A DNA stretch of 64,000 nt from positions 310,001 to 374,000 of the forward strand of contig NZ_BMZA01000002.1 in assembly GCF_014652555.1 (NCBI RefSeq), in the 5' to 3' direction. The notes below the pieces were generated by a model. That model searched no databases. It saw nothing but the letters and a program-made list of their open reading frames with translations, and was not told the DNA's origin. This DNA comes from Novosphingobium colocasiae. GTDB taxonomy: Bacteria > Pseudomonadota > Alphaproteobacteria > Sphingomonadales > Sphingomonadaceae. Shown piece by piece: positions 1 through 9,475 of this stretch (its first letter is position 1; each line of letters opens with the position of its first letter). The translations under genes and the position numbers were made by a program.

Positions 1-58
1 TCGAATTGCCGATTTTGATAAGCTTGAGCTGCTTCGTCGCTTGCGTAGGCTTGTTCAT
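1..58 (-). CDS. AbrB/MazE/SpoVT-type antitoxin, N-terminal fragment (cut by window edge)
   Basis: Only the first 19 codons are present, reading MNKPTQATKQLKLIKIGNS before the window ends. The LKLIKIGNS segment is the opening beta-strand and turn of SpoVT/AbrB (MazE-like) DNA-binding domains, which usually continue with a TGVVLPKE-like stretch. Such proteins are commonly antitoxins of type II toxin-antitoxin pairs; a toxin gene would lie beyond the left edge and cannot be seen. The palindrome GTTATAAC at 65-72, seven bases before the ATG, could be the promoter -10 and/or an autoregulatory site. The family call rests on a short motif, so it is moderate. Confidence 0.6.
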   Translation of the reverse strand, partial: MNKPTQATKQLKLIKIGNS

Positions 59-134
59 ACTTGCGTTATAACATTTCCGCTTTGTGGCAGCAATGACTTG
101 TCGCGCGAGCCCCCTCGGCGCTAACGGGCAGCCC

Positions 135-1457
135 ATGACCCCTGACATCCACATTATCGGCGGCGGCCTCGCCGGGAGCGAGGCGGCCTGGCAACTGGCG
201 CGGCGCGGGCTGCGTGTCCGCTTGTCCGAAATGCGCGGGACCGGGGAGCGCAGCCCGGCGCATCAGGGCGATGGCCTGGCCGAACTGGTGTGCTCCAATT
301 CGTTCCGTTCCGATGACGACGAGAAGAACGCGGTCGGCCTGCTCCACCACGAGATGCGCGGATGCAATAGCCTGATCATGGCTGCAGCCGCGGTGGCGCA
401 GGTTCCGGCCGGCTCCGCGCTGGCGGTGGATCGCGATGTGTTCTCGGCCGAGGTGGAAGCGCGGCTGTCGGCGCTCCCCAATCTGCAGATCGTGCGCGAG
501 CGGATCGATACGCTCCCTGCCGCCGGGCTCACCGTGGTCGCCACTGGTCCGCTGACCGCAGAGGCGTTGGCGCACAGCATCGGTGCGGCGACCGGGTCCG
601 ATAGCCTGGCGTTCTTCGATGCCATCGCCCCGATCGTCTACCACGACAGCATCGATATGGACGTGTGCTGGATGGCCTCGCGCTGGGATAAGGGCGAGAC
701 CAAAGACTACATCAACTGCCCGATGAACCGGGACCAGTACCTCGCCTTCCACACCGGCCTGATCGAGGGTGAGAAGACCGCGTTCAAGGAATGGGAAGCC
801 AATACCCCCTATTTCGACGGCTGCATGCCGATCGAGGTGATGGCCGAGCGCGGCGTCGATACCCTGCGGTTCGGGCCGATGAAGCCGGTCGGGCTGGACG
901 ATCCGCGCACCGGCCGCTGGCCGCACGCGGTGGTGCAGTTGCGGCAGGATAACAAGCTGGGCACCTTGTGGAACATGGTCGGCTTTCAGACCAAGCTCAA
1001 GCATGCCGAACAGGTGCGCCTGTTCCGGACCATACCCGGTCTGGAGAACGCCGAATTCGCGCGGCTGGGCGGGCTGCACCGCAATACCTTCCTGAATTCC
1101 CCGGTGTTGCTGGACCGCCAGTTGCGGCTCAAGACCGCGCCGCACGTCCGCTTCGCCGGGCAGATCACCGGCTGCGAAGGCTATGTCGAAAGCGCCGCCG
1201 TCGGCCTGCTGGCCGGGCTGATGACGGCTGCGGAGGCGACCGGACGCGAGTGGCAGGCTCCGCCGCGCACGTCGGCGCTCGGCGCTCTTCTCGCCCACAT
1301 CACCGGCGATGCTGAGGCCGACAGCTACCAGCCGATGAACGTGAACTTCGGGCTGTTCCCGCCGCTTCACGATGTGAAGAAGAAGCAGCGCAAGGAAGCC
1401 TATACGGACCGTGCGAAAACCGACATCGCCCCCTGGCTGGCGGCGGTGCGAGCCTAG
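135..1457 (+). CDS. trmFO: Methylenetetrahydrofolate--tRNA-(uracil-5-)-methyltransferase TrmFO
   Basis: Folate- and FAD-dependent enzyme that methylates U54 in the T-loop of tRNAs, using methylene-THF as carbon donor and FADH2 as reductant; cytoplasmic. The 440-residue protein opens with the dinucleotide-binding motif [13 protein letters not shown] (residues 7-19). It carries the family signatures [17 protein letters not shown] and MNVNFGLFP, and has the normal family length. The ATG at 135 was chosen because it places the FAD motif at residue 9; the in-frame GTG at 84 and ATG at 93 would add an unconserved leader. The gene is convergent with the EF-hand gene and the two stop codons overlap by 4 bases. 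Confidence 0.95.
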   Translation: MTPDIHIIGGGLAGSEAAWQLARRGLRVRLSEMRGTGERSPAHQGDGLAELVCSNSFRSDDDEKNAVGLLHHEMRGCNSLIMAAAAVAQVPAGSALAVDRDVFSAEVEARLSALPNLQIVRERIDTLPAAGLTVVATGPLTAEALAHSIGAATGSDSLAFFDAIAPIVYHDSIDMDVCWMASRWDKGETKDYINCPMNRDQYLAFHTGLIEGEKTAFKEWEANTPYFDGCMPIEVMAERGVDTLRFGPMKPVGLDDPRTGRWPHAVVQLRQDNKLGTLWNMVGFQTKLKHAEQVRLFRTIPGLENAEFARLGGLHRNTFLNSPVLLDRQLRLKTAPHVRFAGQITGCEGYVESAAVGLLAGLMTAAEATGREWQAPPRTSALGALLAHITGDAEADSYQPMNVNFGLFPPLHDVKKKQRKEAYTDRAKTDIAPWLAAVRA

Positions 1458-1984
1458 CTGCCGCCCTCATCGCTCTCCGGATCGTCGGCGTCCGGCTTGC
1501 CTGCTGCACCCTTGCGGCTGGCCGGGGCGCAACTGCATCGGGGTTTGGCTTTGGCGGGCTTGGGCGCGGTGCTGCGGAATTCCTGCGGGCTAAGCCAGCG
1601 GTCGTGATTGGCGTCGGCGGCGGCGAACTTGTCGACCGTGCGAACGGCCCACTCCTCGAACGTCAGCAGGTTGTTGCCATCCTTGTCGAGCTTGCGGAAG
1701 GCGGCAGCGCGGGCGGCGAGCATCTCGACCCGGCTGATCTTTCCGTCGCGATCGCGATCGAGCCGGCCGAAGCGGCGCTGTTCGCGGCTCTGCTCGGTCG
1801 CCCGGGGAAGGTCGGGCCCGATCATCTCTGCCGGGTCTGCGCTGGGCAGGTCTTCCGACACGACGGCGGCAAGTGCGGCCTGCGCCGGCGCGGCGCGTTC
1901 GACTGCGGCCCGGCTCTGCCACCAGAACATGCCGATCCCGGCCAGAAACAGCGCCGCCAGCGCGCCCAGAACAAAACGGTTCAT
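1454..1984 (-). CDS. Membrane-anchored EF-hand calcium-binding protein
   Basis: A 176-residue protein with one N-terminal hydrophobic segment (about residues 4-22), so it is probably anchored in the inner membrane with the rest in the periplasm. Three EF-hand loops can be read: D76-E87 ([12 protein letters not shown]), D100-E111 ([12 protein letters not shown]) and D124-E135 ([12 protein letters not shown]). All have acidic or polar residues at the Ca-ligating positions 1, 3, 5 and 12. The C-terminal tail is Lys/Pro-rich with a CSC motif, then acidic. EF-hand proteins of this layout are common in sphingomonads, but their partners are unknown. The function beyond calcium binding cannot be inferred. 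Confidence 0.85.
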   Translation of the reverse strand: MNRFVLGALAALFLAGIGMFWWQSRAAVERAAPAQAALAAVVSEDLPSADPAEMIGPDLPRATEQSREQRRFGRLDRDRDGKISRVEMLAARAAAFRKLDKDGNNLLTFEEWAVRTVDKFAAADANHDRWLSPQEFRSTAPKPAKAKPRCSCAPASRKGAAGKPDADDPESDEGGS

Positions 1985-2031
1985 CGCGTCAGCCTATGCT
2001 GCTGGTGGCGCTGCGCAAAATTACATCGCTG

Positions 2032-2712
2032 TCATCGGCCGATCAGGCCCACCCGCAGCGCGGTGAGCACGGCCGCCGGAGAAGTCGCGGCGGCTTCGGT
2101 GCCCTTCTCCAGCCGCCGCCTCGCCAGCGCCGAAAGGACTGCAACCGGGCGCAACGGTCGGGGTAGCCGGGGCGGCCGCGCCATTTCTGAACGGTACAGC
2201 GCCAGCGCCGCCTCACGCTCCTGCGGATGGCCGAGGCGCATGGCAAGATCGGCGCGCGCCCAGCGCCGCGCTACGGCCCGCGTATCCTCCGCTTGTGCTG
2301 CGAAGCCCAGCACGCCCGCCAGTCCGGAAAATGCAGCCGCCCGCCCCTCCGCCATGCCTGCCAGCGCATCGGCCGGGAGAGGCGCGGTTCCGGTCAGCAT
2401 TTCCCAGCCATCGACCAACGCAACCAGCGGCGCATGGGCGTTCGACCAACTGCGCAGCGCCGCCAGCAACGGCTCGCCCTCGGGCCACGCGGCGGCATCC
2501 TGGCCCAGCGTCTCGCGCCACCAGGCCAGCCGCAACTGGGCCAGCATCGGCTCACGCGAATGGCGCAGCAATCCTGCCAGCCGCGCGTCGAGCGCGAGCA
2601 GCGCCAGCGTCGGCATTCTGGCGGGGTCGGGCGCATAGGCCAGCGCCAGCCGGGCTATCGGTGGCAAGGTTTCGGTCAGCCCCTGAGCGATAAAAGAAGA
2701 AGCGGAGGTCAC
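2032..2712 (-). CDS. Squalene/phytoene synthase family protein (NDUFAF6-like)
   Basis: A 226-residue protein. The segment QLRLAWWRETLG near residues 60-71 is the hallmark of the squalene/phytoene synthase fold in its NDUFAF6-like branch, and an all-helical pattern continues to the C-terminus. The two Asp-rich DxxxD metal-binding motifs of true squalene or phytoene synthases are not seen, and the protein is about 60-80 residues shorter. A catalytic role in isoprenoid condensation is therefore doubtful. The mitochondrial relative NDUFAF6 helps assemble complex I; whether that applies here is inference. It stands alone on the minus strand, upstream of the divergent Tad genes. Confidence 0.72.
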   Translation of the reverse strand: MTSASSFIAQGLTETLPPIARLALAYAPDPARMPTLALLALDARLAGLLRHSREPMLAQLRLAWWRETLGQDAAAWPEGEPLLAALRSWSNAHAPLVALVDGWEMLTGTAPLPADALAGMAEGRAAAFSGLAGVLGFAAQAEDTRAVARRWARADLAMRLGHPQEREAALALYRSEMARPPRLPRPLRPVAVLSALARRRLEKGTEAAATSPAAVLTALRVGLIGR

Positions 2713-2872
2713 CCCGTCTCCCTAGCCGTCCTGCCGCGCCGGGCAACCGAGAATAGCCGTGCCCGGCCATCCCGGTTGAAATACCGAGGCGACGCTACCG
2801 AATTATGTAACCAAATTAACCACGTGTGTTTGCCGAAGCGACACGGGTACGCGGCTAAGGCGATGGTCCGGA

Positions 2873-4870
2873 ATGCAATTTTCTCGGGGCATGATGACTA
2901 TCGACTTCCTCCAGACTGCCGTAGCCGCCCTTGCGCGTTTGCGCCGCAGGCTGGTTGTCGATACCGCCGGCAACACGTTCATCCTCGTCGCCGCGGCGAT
3001 GCTGCCGATGCTGGCGCTGATCGGCGGCGGCATCGACATGGGCCGCAGCTACCTTTCCGAGACCCGCCTGCAACAGGCCTGCGATTCCGGCGTGCTCGCT
3101 GCACGCAAGGCGATCGGCACCACGGTGGTCAGCACCGGGATCATCCCGTCCAGCGCATCGACGATCGGCAACCGGTTCTTCAACACCAACTTTCCGTCAG
3201 GTGCCTATGGCTCGGCCAACCGCGCTTTCACCATGACGCTGGAAGAAGACTATTCCGTCTCCGGCGTCGCCAGCGCCGATGTCCCGACCACGATCATGCG
3301 CGTGTTCGGCAAGACCAACGTCCCCGTGCGGGTAAGCTGCACCGCCAAGCTCAACTTCTCGAACACCGATGTCATGATGGTGCTGGACGTCACCGGATCG
3401 ATGGCGGAGACCAATCCCGGCGACAGCATGAGCCGCATCGAAAGCCTCAAAAGCACGGTCCAGGGTTTTTACAATCAGGTGATCGGCAGTGCCAGCCCCG
3501 GCGTGCGCATCCGCTTCGGCTTCGTTCCCTATTCCACCAACGTCAACGTGGGCGGCCTGCTGCACGACGATTGGGTGGTGACGAACTGGAAATACCAGTC
3601 CCGCGAATCCGTGGTGACCGGAACCAGCAACACCACCACCACCTACACGCGTAACTGGGCCTATGTCAGCGGCTCGAAGACCGGCGATCAGGTCGTCCGC
3701 ACCTACGCCGGAACCTGGCATGCGACGTCGGCGACGCAGGGTTCCACCACGGTCGGCCCGAACGAACAGGTCACCACCACGCAAGGGCAAGCCGCCGGTG
3801 GCTACTATACCTGCGACACCGCGGCCCCCTCCAACACCTACACCAGCTCGGACGTGCTGCTGTCCACCGCGACCGAGCCTTTCCCCGGCCCGCCGACGGG
3901 AACCCGAACGATCGAATATCGCCGCAAGACCGAAAACGGCAGTTGGTACTGGGTCTCGCTGAGCGGATCGACCTGCACGATCTATCAATCCACCTACAAC
4001 AACTACATCAACACCTATGAGAAAGTGACGGACCCGGCCACGCAGCAGATCACCCAGTGGCACTATTTCCAGATGCCCAAGGACGTCAGCAACTGGCGCA
4101 GCGAAAGCAACGGCTGCATCGAGGAACGCGATACCTACGAGATCACCGACTACAGCAACGTCAATCTCAACCAGGCGCTCGATCTCGATCTGGATACTGT
4201 GCCGAACGGGAGCTGGCGGACCCAGTGGCGTCCGGCCTATCCCGGCCTGATCTACCAGCGCGCCATCCGCTGGAACGGTTCGGGCAGCTTCAGCACTGCC
4301 GAAGTGACCACGAACGACGAATATATCGCCCCCGCCTGGGCCGGGCTTGCCGCCTGCCCCGCCGCCGCGCGCAAGCTGGCGGAGATGTCGTCGAGCGATC
4401 TGCAGTCCTATCTCAACACCCTGCAGCCCAACGGTTCGACCTATCATGACATCGGCATGATCTGGGGCGGCCGCCTGATTTCCCCCACCGGACTGTTCGC
4501 GGCCGAGAACGCCGACCTCAACGGCAACCCGACCTCGCGCAACCTCATTTTCCTCACCGATGGCGAGACCGCGCCGCTGGACGTGTCCTATTCGTCCTAT
4601 GGGGCCGAGGGGATCGATCAGCGCCGGTGGTCGCCCAGCTCGCCGTTCACGCTGACCCAGACGGTGGAGAACCGCTTCACCTTTGCCTGCAACGAAGTGA
4701 AAAAGCGCAACGTCACCGTGTGGGTAATCGGGTTCGGCACCCAGATGACCGACATGCTCAAGAACTGCGCCGGCGATGGCCGCTGGTTCCAGGCCAACAA
4801 CGCCGCCCAGTTAAGCGACGCCTTCAGCAGCATCGCCAAGTCGATGGGTGATCTGAGGATCAGCAAGTGA
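2873..4870 (+). CDS. TadG-like pilus/surface protein with von Willebrand factor A domain
   Basis: A 665-residue protein. A Tad-type N-terminal helix (GNTFILVAAAMLPMLALIGG, about residues 39-58) anchors it in the membrane, as in TadE/TadG pseudopilins. Next comes a VWA domain beginning at VMMVLDVTGSM, with the MIDAS Asp near residue 172. A long Thr/Ser/Tyr-rich insertion fills the middle, and the closing VWA strands NLIFLTDGE and VTVWVIGFG follow. It belongs to the Flp/Tad adhesive pilus or surface-protein family. It is first of three overlapping genes; the downstream TadE gene starts inside its stop (GTGA). An alternative ATG lies at 2891. The rest of a tad locus (ATPase, secretin, flp) is not in this window. 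Confidence 0.85.
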   Translation: MQFSRGMMTIDFLQTAVAALARLRRRLVVDTAGNTFILVAAAMLPMLALIGGGIDMGRSYLSETRLQQACDSGVLAARKAIGTTVVSTGIIPSSASTIGNRFFNTNFPSGAYGSANRAFTMTLEEDYSVSGVASADVPTTIMRVFGKTNVPVRVSCTAKLNFSNTDVMMVLDVTGSMAETNPGDSMSRIESLKSTVQGFYNQVIGSASPGVRIRFGFVPYSTNVNVGGLLHDDWVVTNWKYQSRESVVTGTSNTTTTYTRNWAYVSGSKTGDQVVRTYAGTWHATSATQGSTTVGPNEQVTTTQGQAAGGYYTCDTAAPSNTYTSSDVLLSTATEPFPGPPTGTRTIEYRRKTENGSWYWVSLSGSTCTIYQSTYNNYINTYEKVTDPATQQITQWHYFQMPKDVSNWRSESNGCIEERDTYEITDYSNVNLNQALDLDLDTVPNGSWRTQWRPAYPGLIYQRAIRWNGSGSFSTAEVTTNDEYIAPAWAGLAACPAAARKLAEMSSSDLQSYLNTLQPNGSTYHDIGMIWGGRLISPTGLFAAENADLNGNPTSRNLIFLTDGETAPLDVSYSSYGAEGIDQRRWSPSSPFTLTQTVENRFTFACNEVKKRNVTVWVIGFGTQMTDMLKNCAGDGRWFQANNAAQLSDAFSSIAKSMGDLRISK

Positions 4871-5457
4871 GCGCGTATCTTCCTGCACTGCGCGAGGACG
4901 AGCGCGGGGTTACGGCGGTCGAATTCGGTCTGATCGCGCCGGTATTGCTGATGTCGATGTTCGGGCTCTTCGACCTTGGTTATAATGTCTACACCGCCTC
5001 GCTGCTGGAGGGGGCGATCCAGAAGGTTGCCCGCGACTCGACCCTCGAAGGCGCTTCCGGCAAAACGACGACGCTCGACGCCAAGGTGACAACGATGGTG
5101 CGCACCATCGCCCCGCAGGCCACGGTCAGCTTCTCCCGATCGGCCTATGCGCAGTTCAGCAACGTGAAGCAGCCCGAGGATTTTACCGACGTCGACGGCA
5201 ACGGCGTGTGCAACAACGGTGAATCCTTCGAGGACGCCAACGGCAACGGCACCTGGGACAGCGATCAGGCCGCTGCGGGATCGGGATCGGCCCGCGACGC
5301 GGTGCTCTATCAGGTGACCGTCACCTATCCGCGCCAGTTTCCGGTGATGAAGTTCCTCGGCATGGGCAACACCTTCTCGATGCAGGCGCGCACGATCCTG
5401 CGCAACCAGCCCTGGGACCTGACCATCAAGGCTCCCAAGGTGCTGGCATGCCCGTGA
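4867..5457 (+). CDS. TadE family protein with calcium-loop-like insert
   Basis: A 196-residue pseudopilin-like protein. The N-terminus has the TadE signature GVTAVEFGLIAPVLLMSMFG, a conserved Glu at the start of a single transmembrane helix, followed by a periplasmic domain. Around residues 108-133 there is an Asp/Asn/Gly-rich double loop (DVDGNGVCNNGE followed by EDANGNGTWDSD) resembling dockerin or EF-hand calcium loops. A possible structural Ca site is inferred from the pattern only. The GTG start overlaps the TadG-like stop by 4 bases, and its end overlaps the next TadE gene, so the three are probably co-translated. Confidence 0.82.
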   Translation: MSAYLPALREDERGVTAVEFGLIAPVLLMSMFGLFDLGYNVYTASLLEGAIQKVARDSTLEGASGKTTTLDAKVTTMVRTIAPQATVSFSRSAYAQFSNVKQPEDFTDVDGNGVCNNGESFEDANGNGTWDSDQAAAGSGSARDAVLYQVTVTYPRQFPVMKFLGMGNTFSMQARTILRNQPWDLTIKAPKVLACP

Positions 5458-6143
5458 CCCGCGCGACAGCCCGCCCGATCGCCCGCCTGCGCCGGCTCGG
5501 CCGCGACCGGCGCGGCGTCGCCATGGTCGAGGCGGCGCTGATCCTGCCGTTCTTCCTGGGCTTCGGGCTGTGGGGAATCGAGTTGGCGAACTATTCGCTG
5601 ACCACCATGAAGGTCGGCCAGCTCGCGGTGCACCTTGCCGACAATGCCTCGCGGATCGGCGACGTATCGACGATCGACAACCGCAAGATCACCGAGGGCG
5701 ATATCGACGACCTGCTGCTGGGCGCGGCACTGCAGGCCGGCCAGCGCATGAACATCTACGAAAAAGGCCGCGTCATCGTCAGCAGCCTGGAGGTCGATCC
5801 GAGCAACCGGCAGTACATCCACTGGCAGCGCTGCATGGGCAAGAAGACCGTCACGTCGAGCTATGGCGTGCAAGGTGCGGTGCTGCCGAACGGCATGGGC
5901 CCCACCGGCCGCGAGGTGATCGCCCTGCCCGGCGAAGCGGTGATCTTCGTGGAATTCCAGTATGACTATCAGCCACTGGTTTCGTCCAAGCTGATCGCTT
6001 CGACGGCGATCAAGTCGATCGCGTCGTTCACCGTGCGCAACAGCCGCGATCTTTCGCAGATATATCAGGCCGATCCCAGCGCCCCGGCCCCGGTCTATAC
6101 TTGCGGCACTTATACGAACGCGTTCGCAAACCAGCTCTTTTAA
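5448..6143 (+). CDS. TadE/TadG family protein (second minor pilin)
   Basis: A 231-residue protein with a basic N-terminus followed by GVAMVEAALILPFFLGFGLW, the TadE helix with its conserved Glu. A periplasmic domain of about 170 residues with one Cys pair follows. It is the last gene of a three-gene cluster and overlaps the preceding TadE stop by 10 bases. Together the three genes look like the minor-pilin and surface module of a Tad system, transcribed as one unit and ended by the intergenic palindromic element that follows. The exact role is inferred from family membership. Confidence 0.78.
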   Translation: MPVTRATARPIARLRRLGRDRRGVAMVEAALILPFFLGFGLWGIELANYSLTTMKVGQLAVHLADNASRIGDVSTIDNRKITEGDIDDLLLGAALQAGQRMNIYEKGRVIVSSLEVDPSNRQYIHWQRCMGKKTVTSSYGVQGAVLPNGMGPTGREVIALPGEAVIFVEFQYDYQPLVSSKLIASTAIKSIASFTVRNSRDLSQIYQADPSAPAPVYTCGTYTNAFANQLF

Positions 6144-6205
6144 GATACCGAGGTCGTTCAGGCACATGCGCCCGCGCAACCTGTTTGGGTAGCGACCCAA
6201 AAGTA

Positions 6206-6342
6206 GTCACCCTGAACTCGTTTCAGGGTCCATTTCTCGGTTTACCCGTCGCGGTCAGAAAGGCGCTTTCGGTACTGTTGCGCTTAGATCGTGTGGCAGC
6301 GCGGGTGGCACGATGGATGCTGAACCAAGTTCAGCATGACGT
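6206..6342. repeat. Sphingomonad-type intergenic palindromic repeat pair
   Basis: Two short palindromes flank about 90 bases: CCCTGAACTCGTTTCAGGG (6210-6228) and GCTGAACCAAGTTCAGC (6319-6335). They are bordered by GTCAC on the left and ATGACG on the right. This arrangement is a recurring intergenic repeat of sphingomonads. It lies between the convergent ends of the Tad operon and pdhB and may act as a bidirectional terminator. Confidence 0.7.
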
Positions 6343-6420
6343 CGATTTTGCTGCCAAGCTGGGCTTAACCCGATCGCCACAGAAGAACCGGCGACCGCAC
6401 ACACGGCCGCCGGTACCCCG

Positions 6421-7803
6421 TCAGCGGTAGCAGACCTTCTTCACCGCTTCGATCACGCGCGGCACATCGATCAGCGCCGCCTTCTCCAGCTTTGCCGCAT
6501 AAGGCAGCGGCACGTCTTCGTTGCACACCCGCAGGACCGGCGCGTCGAGATTGTCGAACCCTTCCTCCATGCAGATCGCGATGATCTCGGAAGCGATCGA
6601 GCAGACCGGGAAGCCTTCCTCGACGACGATCAGCCGGTTGGTCTTGGCCAGACTGTCGAGCACCGCCTGCTTGTCGAGCGGACGCAGCGTGCGCAGGTCG
6701 ATCACTTCGGCCTCGATCCCCTCACCCGCCAGCGTTTCGGCTGCTTCCAGCGCCAGACCGATGCCGATCGAGTAGGAAACGATCGTCACGTCCTTGCCTT
6801 CGCGCACGGTCCGCGCCTTGCCGATCGGCAGGACGTGATCGTCCAGTTCGGGCAGTTCGAACGACCGGCCGTAGACCAACTCGTTCTCCAGGAACACCAC
6901 CGGGTCCTCGCTGCGGATCGCGGCTTTGAGCAGCCCCTTGGCGTCCGATGCGTCATACGGAGCGATGACCACCAGGCCCGGCACGCTCGCATACCATGGC
7001 CCGAAGTTCTGCGAATGCTGCGCGCCCACCCTGCTTGCCGCGCCATTGGGACCGCGGAACACCACCGGGCAGCGCATCTGCCCGCCCGACATGTAGTTGG
7101 TCTTGGCGGCCGAATTGATGATGTGGTCAATCGCCTGCATCGCGAAGTTGAAGGTCATGAATTCAACGATCGGACGCAGGCCGCCCATCGCCGCGCCGGT
7201 GCCGATGCCGGCAAAGCCATATTCGGTGATCGGCGTATCGATCACCCGTTCCGGCCCGAACTCGTCGAGCAGGCCCTGGGTGACCTTGTAGGCCCCCTGA
7301 TACTGCGCGACTTCTTCACCCATGACGAACACGCGGTCATCCCGGCGCATTTCCTCGGCCATGGCATCGCGCAGCGCTTCGCGCACGGTTGAGGTTTTCA
7401 TGTTGGTGCCGTGAGGGATTTCCGGGTCACGCGCAGGCTCGGCCTTGGCGGCAAGCTGAGTGGTGCCGGTCTCGGGAGCGGCCTTATCAGCTTTCGGGGC
7501 CTCCGATTCTTCGGCCTTGTCCGCCTGCGCCGGAGCTTCAACAGCAGGTGCCGCCGCTTCGCCATCGCCGTTCAGCATCGCGATCACGGTGCCGACCTTC
7601 ACGCCTTCGGTCCCTTCGGCGATCAGGATCTTGCCGACCGTACCTTCATCGACCGCCTCGAATTCCATCGTCGCCTTGTCGGTCTCGATCTCGGCGAGGA
7701 TATCGCCGGAGGATACTTCGTCCCCTTCCTTGACCAGCCATTTGGCCAGCTTGCCTTCTTCCATCGTCGGGGAAAGCGCGGGCATCTTCAGTTCGATCGC
7801 CAT
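6421..7803 (-). CDS. pdhB: Pyruvate dehydrogenase E1 component, beta subunit, with N-terminal lipoyl domain
   Basis: Part of the pyruvate dehydrogenase complex, converting pyruvate to acetyl-CoA. Residues 1-78 form a lipoyl domain with the lipoylation lysine K43 in ETDKATME. An Ala/Glu/Pro-rich linker follows, then the transketolase-like beta subunit from about residue 135 ([12 protein letters not shown]) with the E1-beta sequences [14 protein letters not shown] and [12 protein letters not shown]. The 460-residue length reflects the fused lipoyl domain, an arrangement known from alphaproteobacteria. The start ATG overlaps the pdhA stop by 1 base, so the two are translationally coupled. E2 and E3 genes are not in the window. 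Confidence 0.97.
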   Translation of the reverse strand: MAIELKMPALSPTMEEGKLAKWLVKEGDEVSSGDILAEIETDKATMEFEAVDEGTVGKILIAEGTEGVKVGTVIAMLNGDGEAAAPAVEAPAQADKAEESEAPKADKAAPETGTTQLAAKAEPARDPEIPHGTNMKTSTVREALRDAMAEEMRRDDRVFVMGEEVAQYQGAYKVTQGLLDEFGPERVIDTPITEYGFAGIGTGAAMGGLRPIVEFMTFNFAMQAIDHIINSAAKTNYMSGGQMRCPVVFRGPNGAASRVGAQHSQNFGPWYASVPGLVVIAPYDASDAKGLLKAAIRSEDPVVFLENELVYGRSFELPELDDHVLPIGKARTVREGKDVTIVSYSIGIGLALEAAETLAGEGIEAEVIDLRTLRPLDKQAVLDSLAKTNRLIVVEEGFPVCSIASEIIAICMEEGFDNLDAPVLRVCNEDVPLPYAAKLEKAALIDVPRVIEAVKKVCYR

Positions 7804-8882
7804 CAGTAGCGCTCCACCAGCACGTCGGTATAGAGTTCGGGCAGCTCGGGCTCAGGCGAGCTTTCGGCAAAGTCCGCGGCTTCGGCGACCTGCGCGCGCA
7901 CGCGCTTGTCGATCGCCTTGAGGTCAGCCTCTGCCACCCCCAGTTCGAGCAGTTCGGCCCGCGCATGGTCGATCGGATCGCGCTTTTCGCGCACTCCCTG
8001 CACTTCCTCGCGGCTGCGATACTTCGCCGGGTCGGACATCGAGTGGCCGCGATAGCGATAGGTGTTGAGTTCCATCAGCACCGGCCCGTTGCCGCCGCGC
8101 ACGTGCGCCAGCGCGATCTGGGCGGCCTGGCGCACTTCGAGCACGTCCATGCCGTCCACCTGCATGCCGGGAATGCGGAAGGCGGTACCGCGCCGGTGGA
8201 AATGCGTTTCGGCAGAGGAACGGGTGACGGCGGTGCCCATCGCGTACTGGTTGTTCTCGATCACGAAGATGATCGGAAGCTGCCACAGCGCCGCCATGTT
8301 GAACGCTTCGTAGACCTGGCCCTGGTTAGCCGCACCGTCGCCGAAATAGGCCACCGCGACGCCGCCGTCCTTGCGATACTTGTGCGCGAACGCCAGCCCG
8401 GAGCCGAGCGGCACCTGCGCGCCGACGATGCCGTGCCCGCCGTAGAACTTGTGCTCCACGCTGAACATGTGCATCGATCCGCCCTTGCCCTTCGAGATGC
8501 CCGAATGGCGGCCGGTCAGTTCGGCCATGATGACCTTGGGATCGATGCCGTAAGCCAGCATGTGGCCGTGATCGCGGTATCCGGTGATGACCGAATCCTT
8601 CCCGCTTTCCAACGCCGACTGAAGGCCGACCGCGACCGCTTCCTGACCGATGTACAGGTGGCAGAACCCGCCGATCAGCCCCAGCCCGTAAAGCTGGCCG
8701 GCCTTTTCCTCGAACCGGCGGATTTGCAGCATCTGCTCGTAGAACGTCAGCAGTTCGTCCTTGGTCGCCGCATAGCGACGGTCTGCTTCGAGCTGTTCCT
8801 GAAGGCTGTGGAGGGCGAAATCCTCGTCCTCGGAATTCTGCGGTGGTGCCGCTTTCGCAGTGCCGCGCGGTGTCTTGGCCAA
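7803..8882 (-). CDS. pdhA: Pyruvate dehydrogenase E1 component, alpha subunit
   Basis: Thiamine-diphosphate-dependent decarboxylating subunit of E1, forming an alpha2beta2 enzyme with PdhB. At 359 residues it has the usual length. The ThDP motif is clear: [15 protein letters not shown] running on to IENN. The phosphorylation-loop region [11 protein letters not shown] is also present. The start is TTG at 8882, supported by a strong Shine-Dalgarno AGGGGAG (minus strand, 8889-8895) six bases upstream; no in-frame ATG fits better. It is first gene of the pdhA-pdhB operon, with a gap of 117 bases to the ftsB-like gene upstream. Confidence 0.97.
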   Translation of the reverse strand: MAKTPRGTAKAAPPQNSEDEDFALHSLQEQLEADRRYAATKDELLTFYEQMLQIRRFEEKAGQLYGLGLIGGFCHLYIGQEAVAVGLQSALESGKDSVITGYRDHGHMLAYGIDPKVIMAELTGRHSGISKGKGGSMHMFSVEHKFYGGHGIVGAQVPLGSGLAFAHKYRKDGGVAVAYFGDGAANQGQVYEAFNMAALWQLPIIFVIENNQYAMGTAVTRSSAETHFHRRGTAFRIPGMQVDGMDVLEVRQAAQIALAHVRGGNGPVLMELNTYRYRGHSMSDPAKYRSREEVQGVREKRDPIDHARAELLELGVAEADLKAIDKRVRAQVAEAADFAESSPEPELPELYTDVLVERY

Positions 8883-8999
8883 AATGTGCTCCCCTGGGGT
8901 AAGGATTATGCACCAGGACTATAGGAAACACATGAGCGAAACGAAAGGTGCGTAGCGGAAAATTGCCCGAAGCGAACGCAAACCGAATGGCACGCGTAA

Positions 9000-9302
9000 T
9001 CAGTGCAGCAGCATCACCATTTCATCGGGATGCGCAAAGTTAAGTTCCTTGCGGATCAGTTCGCCCGCAAGATCGGGATCGACATGGCGCGGATCGAGCT
9101 GATTAACACGGTTGCGCAGCCGTTCGCGCTGGGCCTGAAGATTGTGCAGCGACGCCTGACGATGATCGAGCATCCGCTGGTTTTCGCCCCAGGCGATCAG
9201 CCCGCTGGGCCCGGCGATGGCTGTCACACCCATGGCGAGCAGGCAGATCAGCGCTATGGACTGAACCAGCCTTTCCTTGCCGAGTCGGGTAGAATTGCTC
9301 AT
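9000..9302 (-). CDS. FtsB/DivIC-like septum formation initiator protein
   Basis: A small bitopic protein: a short cytoplasmic tail, a transmembrane helix (SIALICLLAMGVTAIAG), then a periplasmic coiled coil (about residues 40-75, rich in Leu, Gln and Arg) ending in IRKELNFAHPDEMVMLL. This is the usual FtsB/DivIC layout and C-terminal motif. Such proteins link FtsQ and FtsL in the divisome. The start at 9302 (MSNSTRLGKE) gives 100 residues. In-frame ATGs at 9311 and 9320 and a GTG at 9368 would lengthen it; none has a convincing Shine-Dalgarno. It lies upstream of pdhA on the same strand, as often seen in alphaproteobacteria. Confidence 0.75.
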   Translation of the reverse strand: MSNSTRLGKERLVQSIALICLLAMGVTAIAGPSGLIAWGENQRMLDHRQASLHNLQAQRERLRNRVNQLDPRHVDPDLAGELIRKELNFAHPDEMVMLLH

Positions 9303-9475
9303 CGGTGTCATCGATTTCATAGAATCACACGTGTCGATGTGACGCAAGATGTAAAAATCTCGGGACACCTCGGTTTATCTCAACCTGCCCACGCCAGTGC
9401 GCAAAAGTGGACATCCAGCTTCGTAGTTGCCCCCAACCGATTGATTTCCCGCACCTGTCGGCACATGAATGGGCG

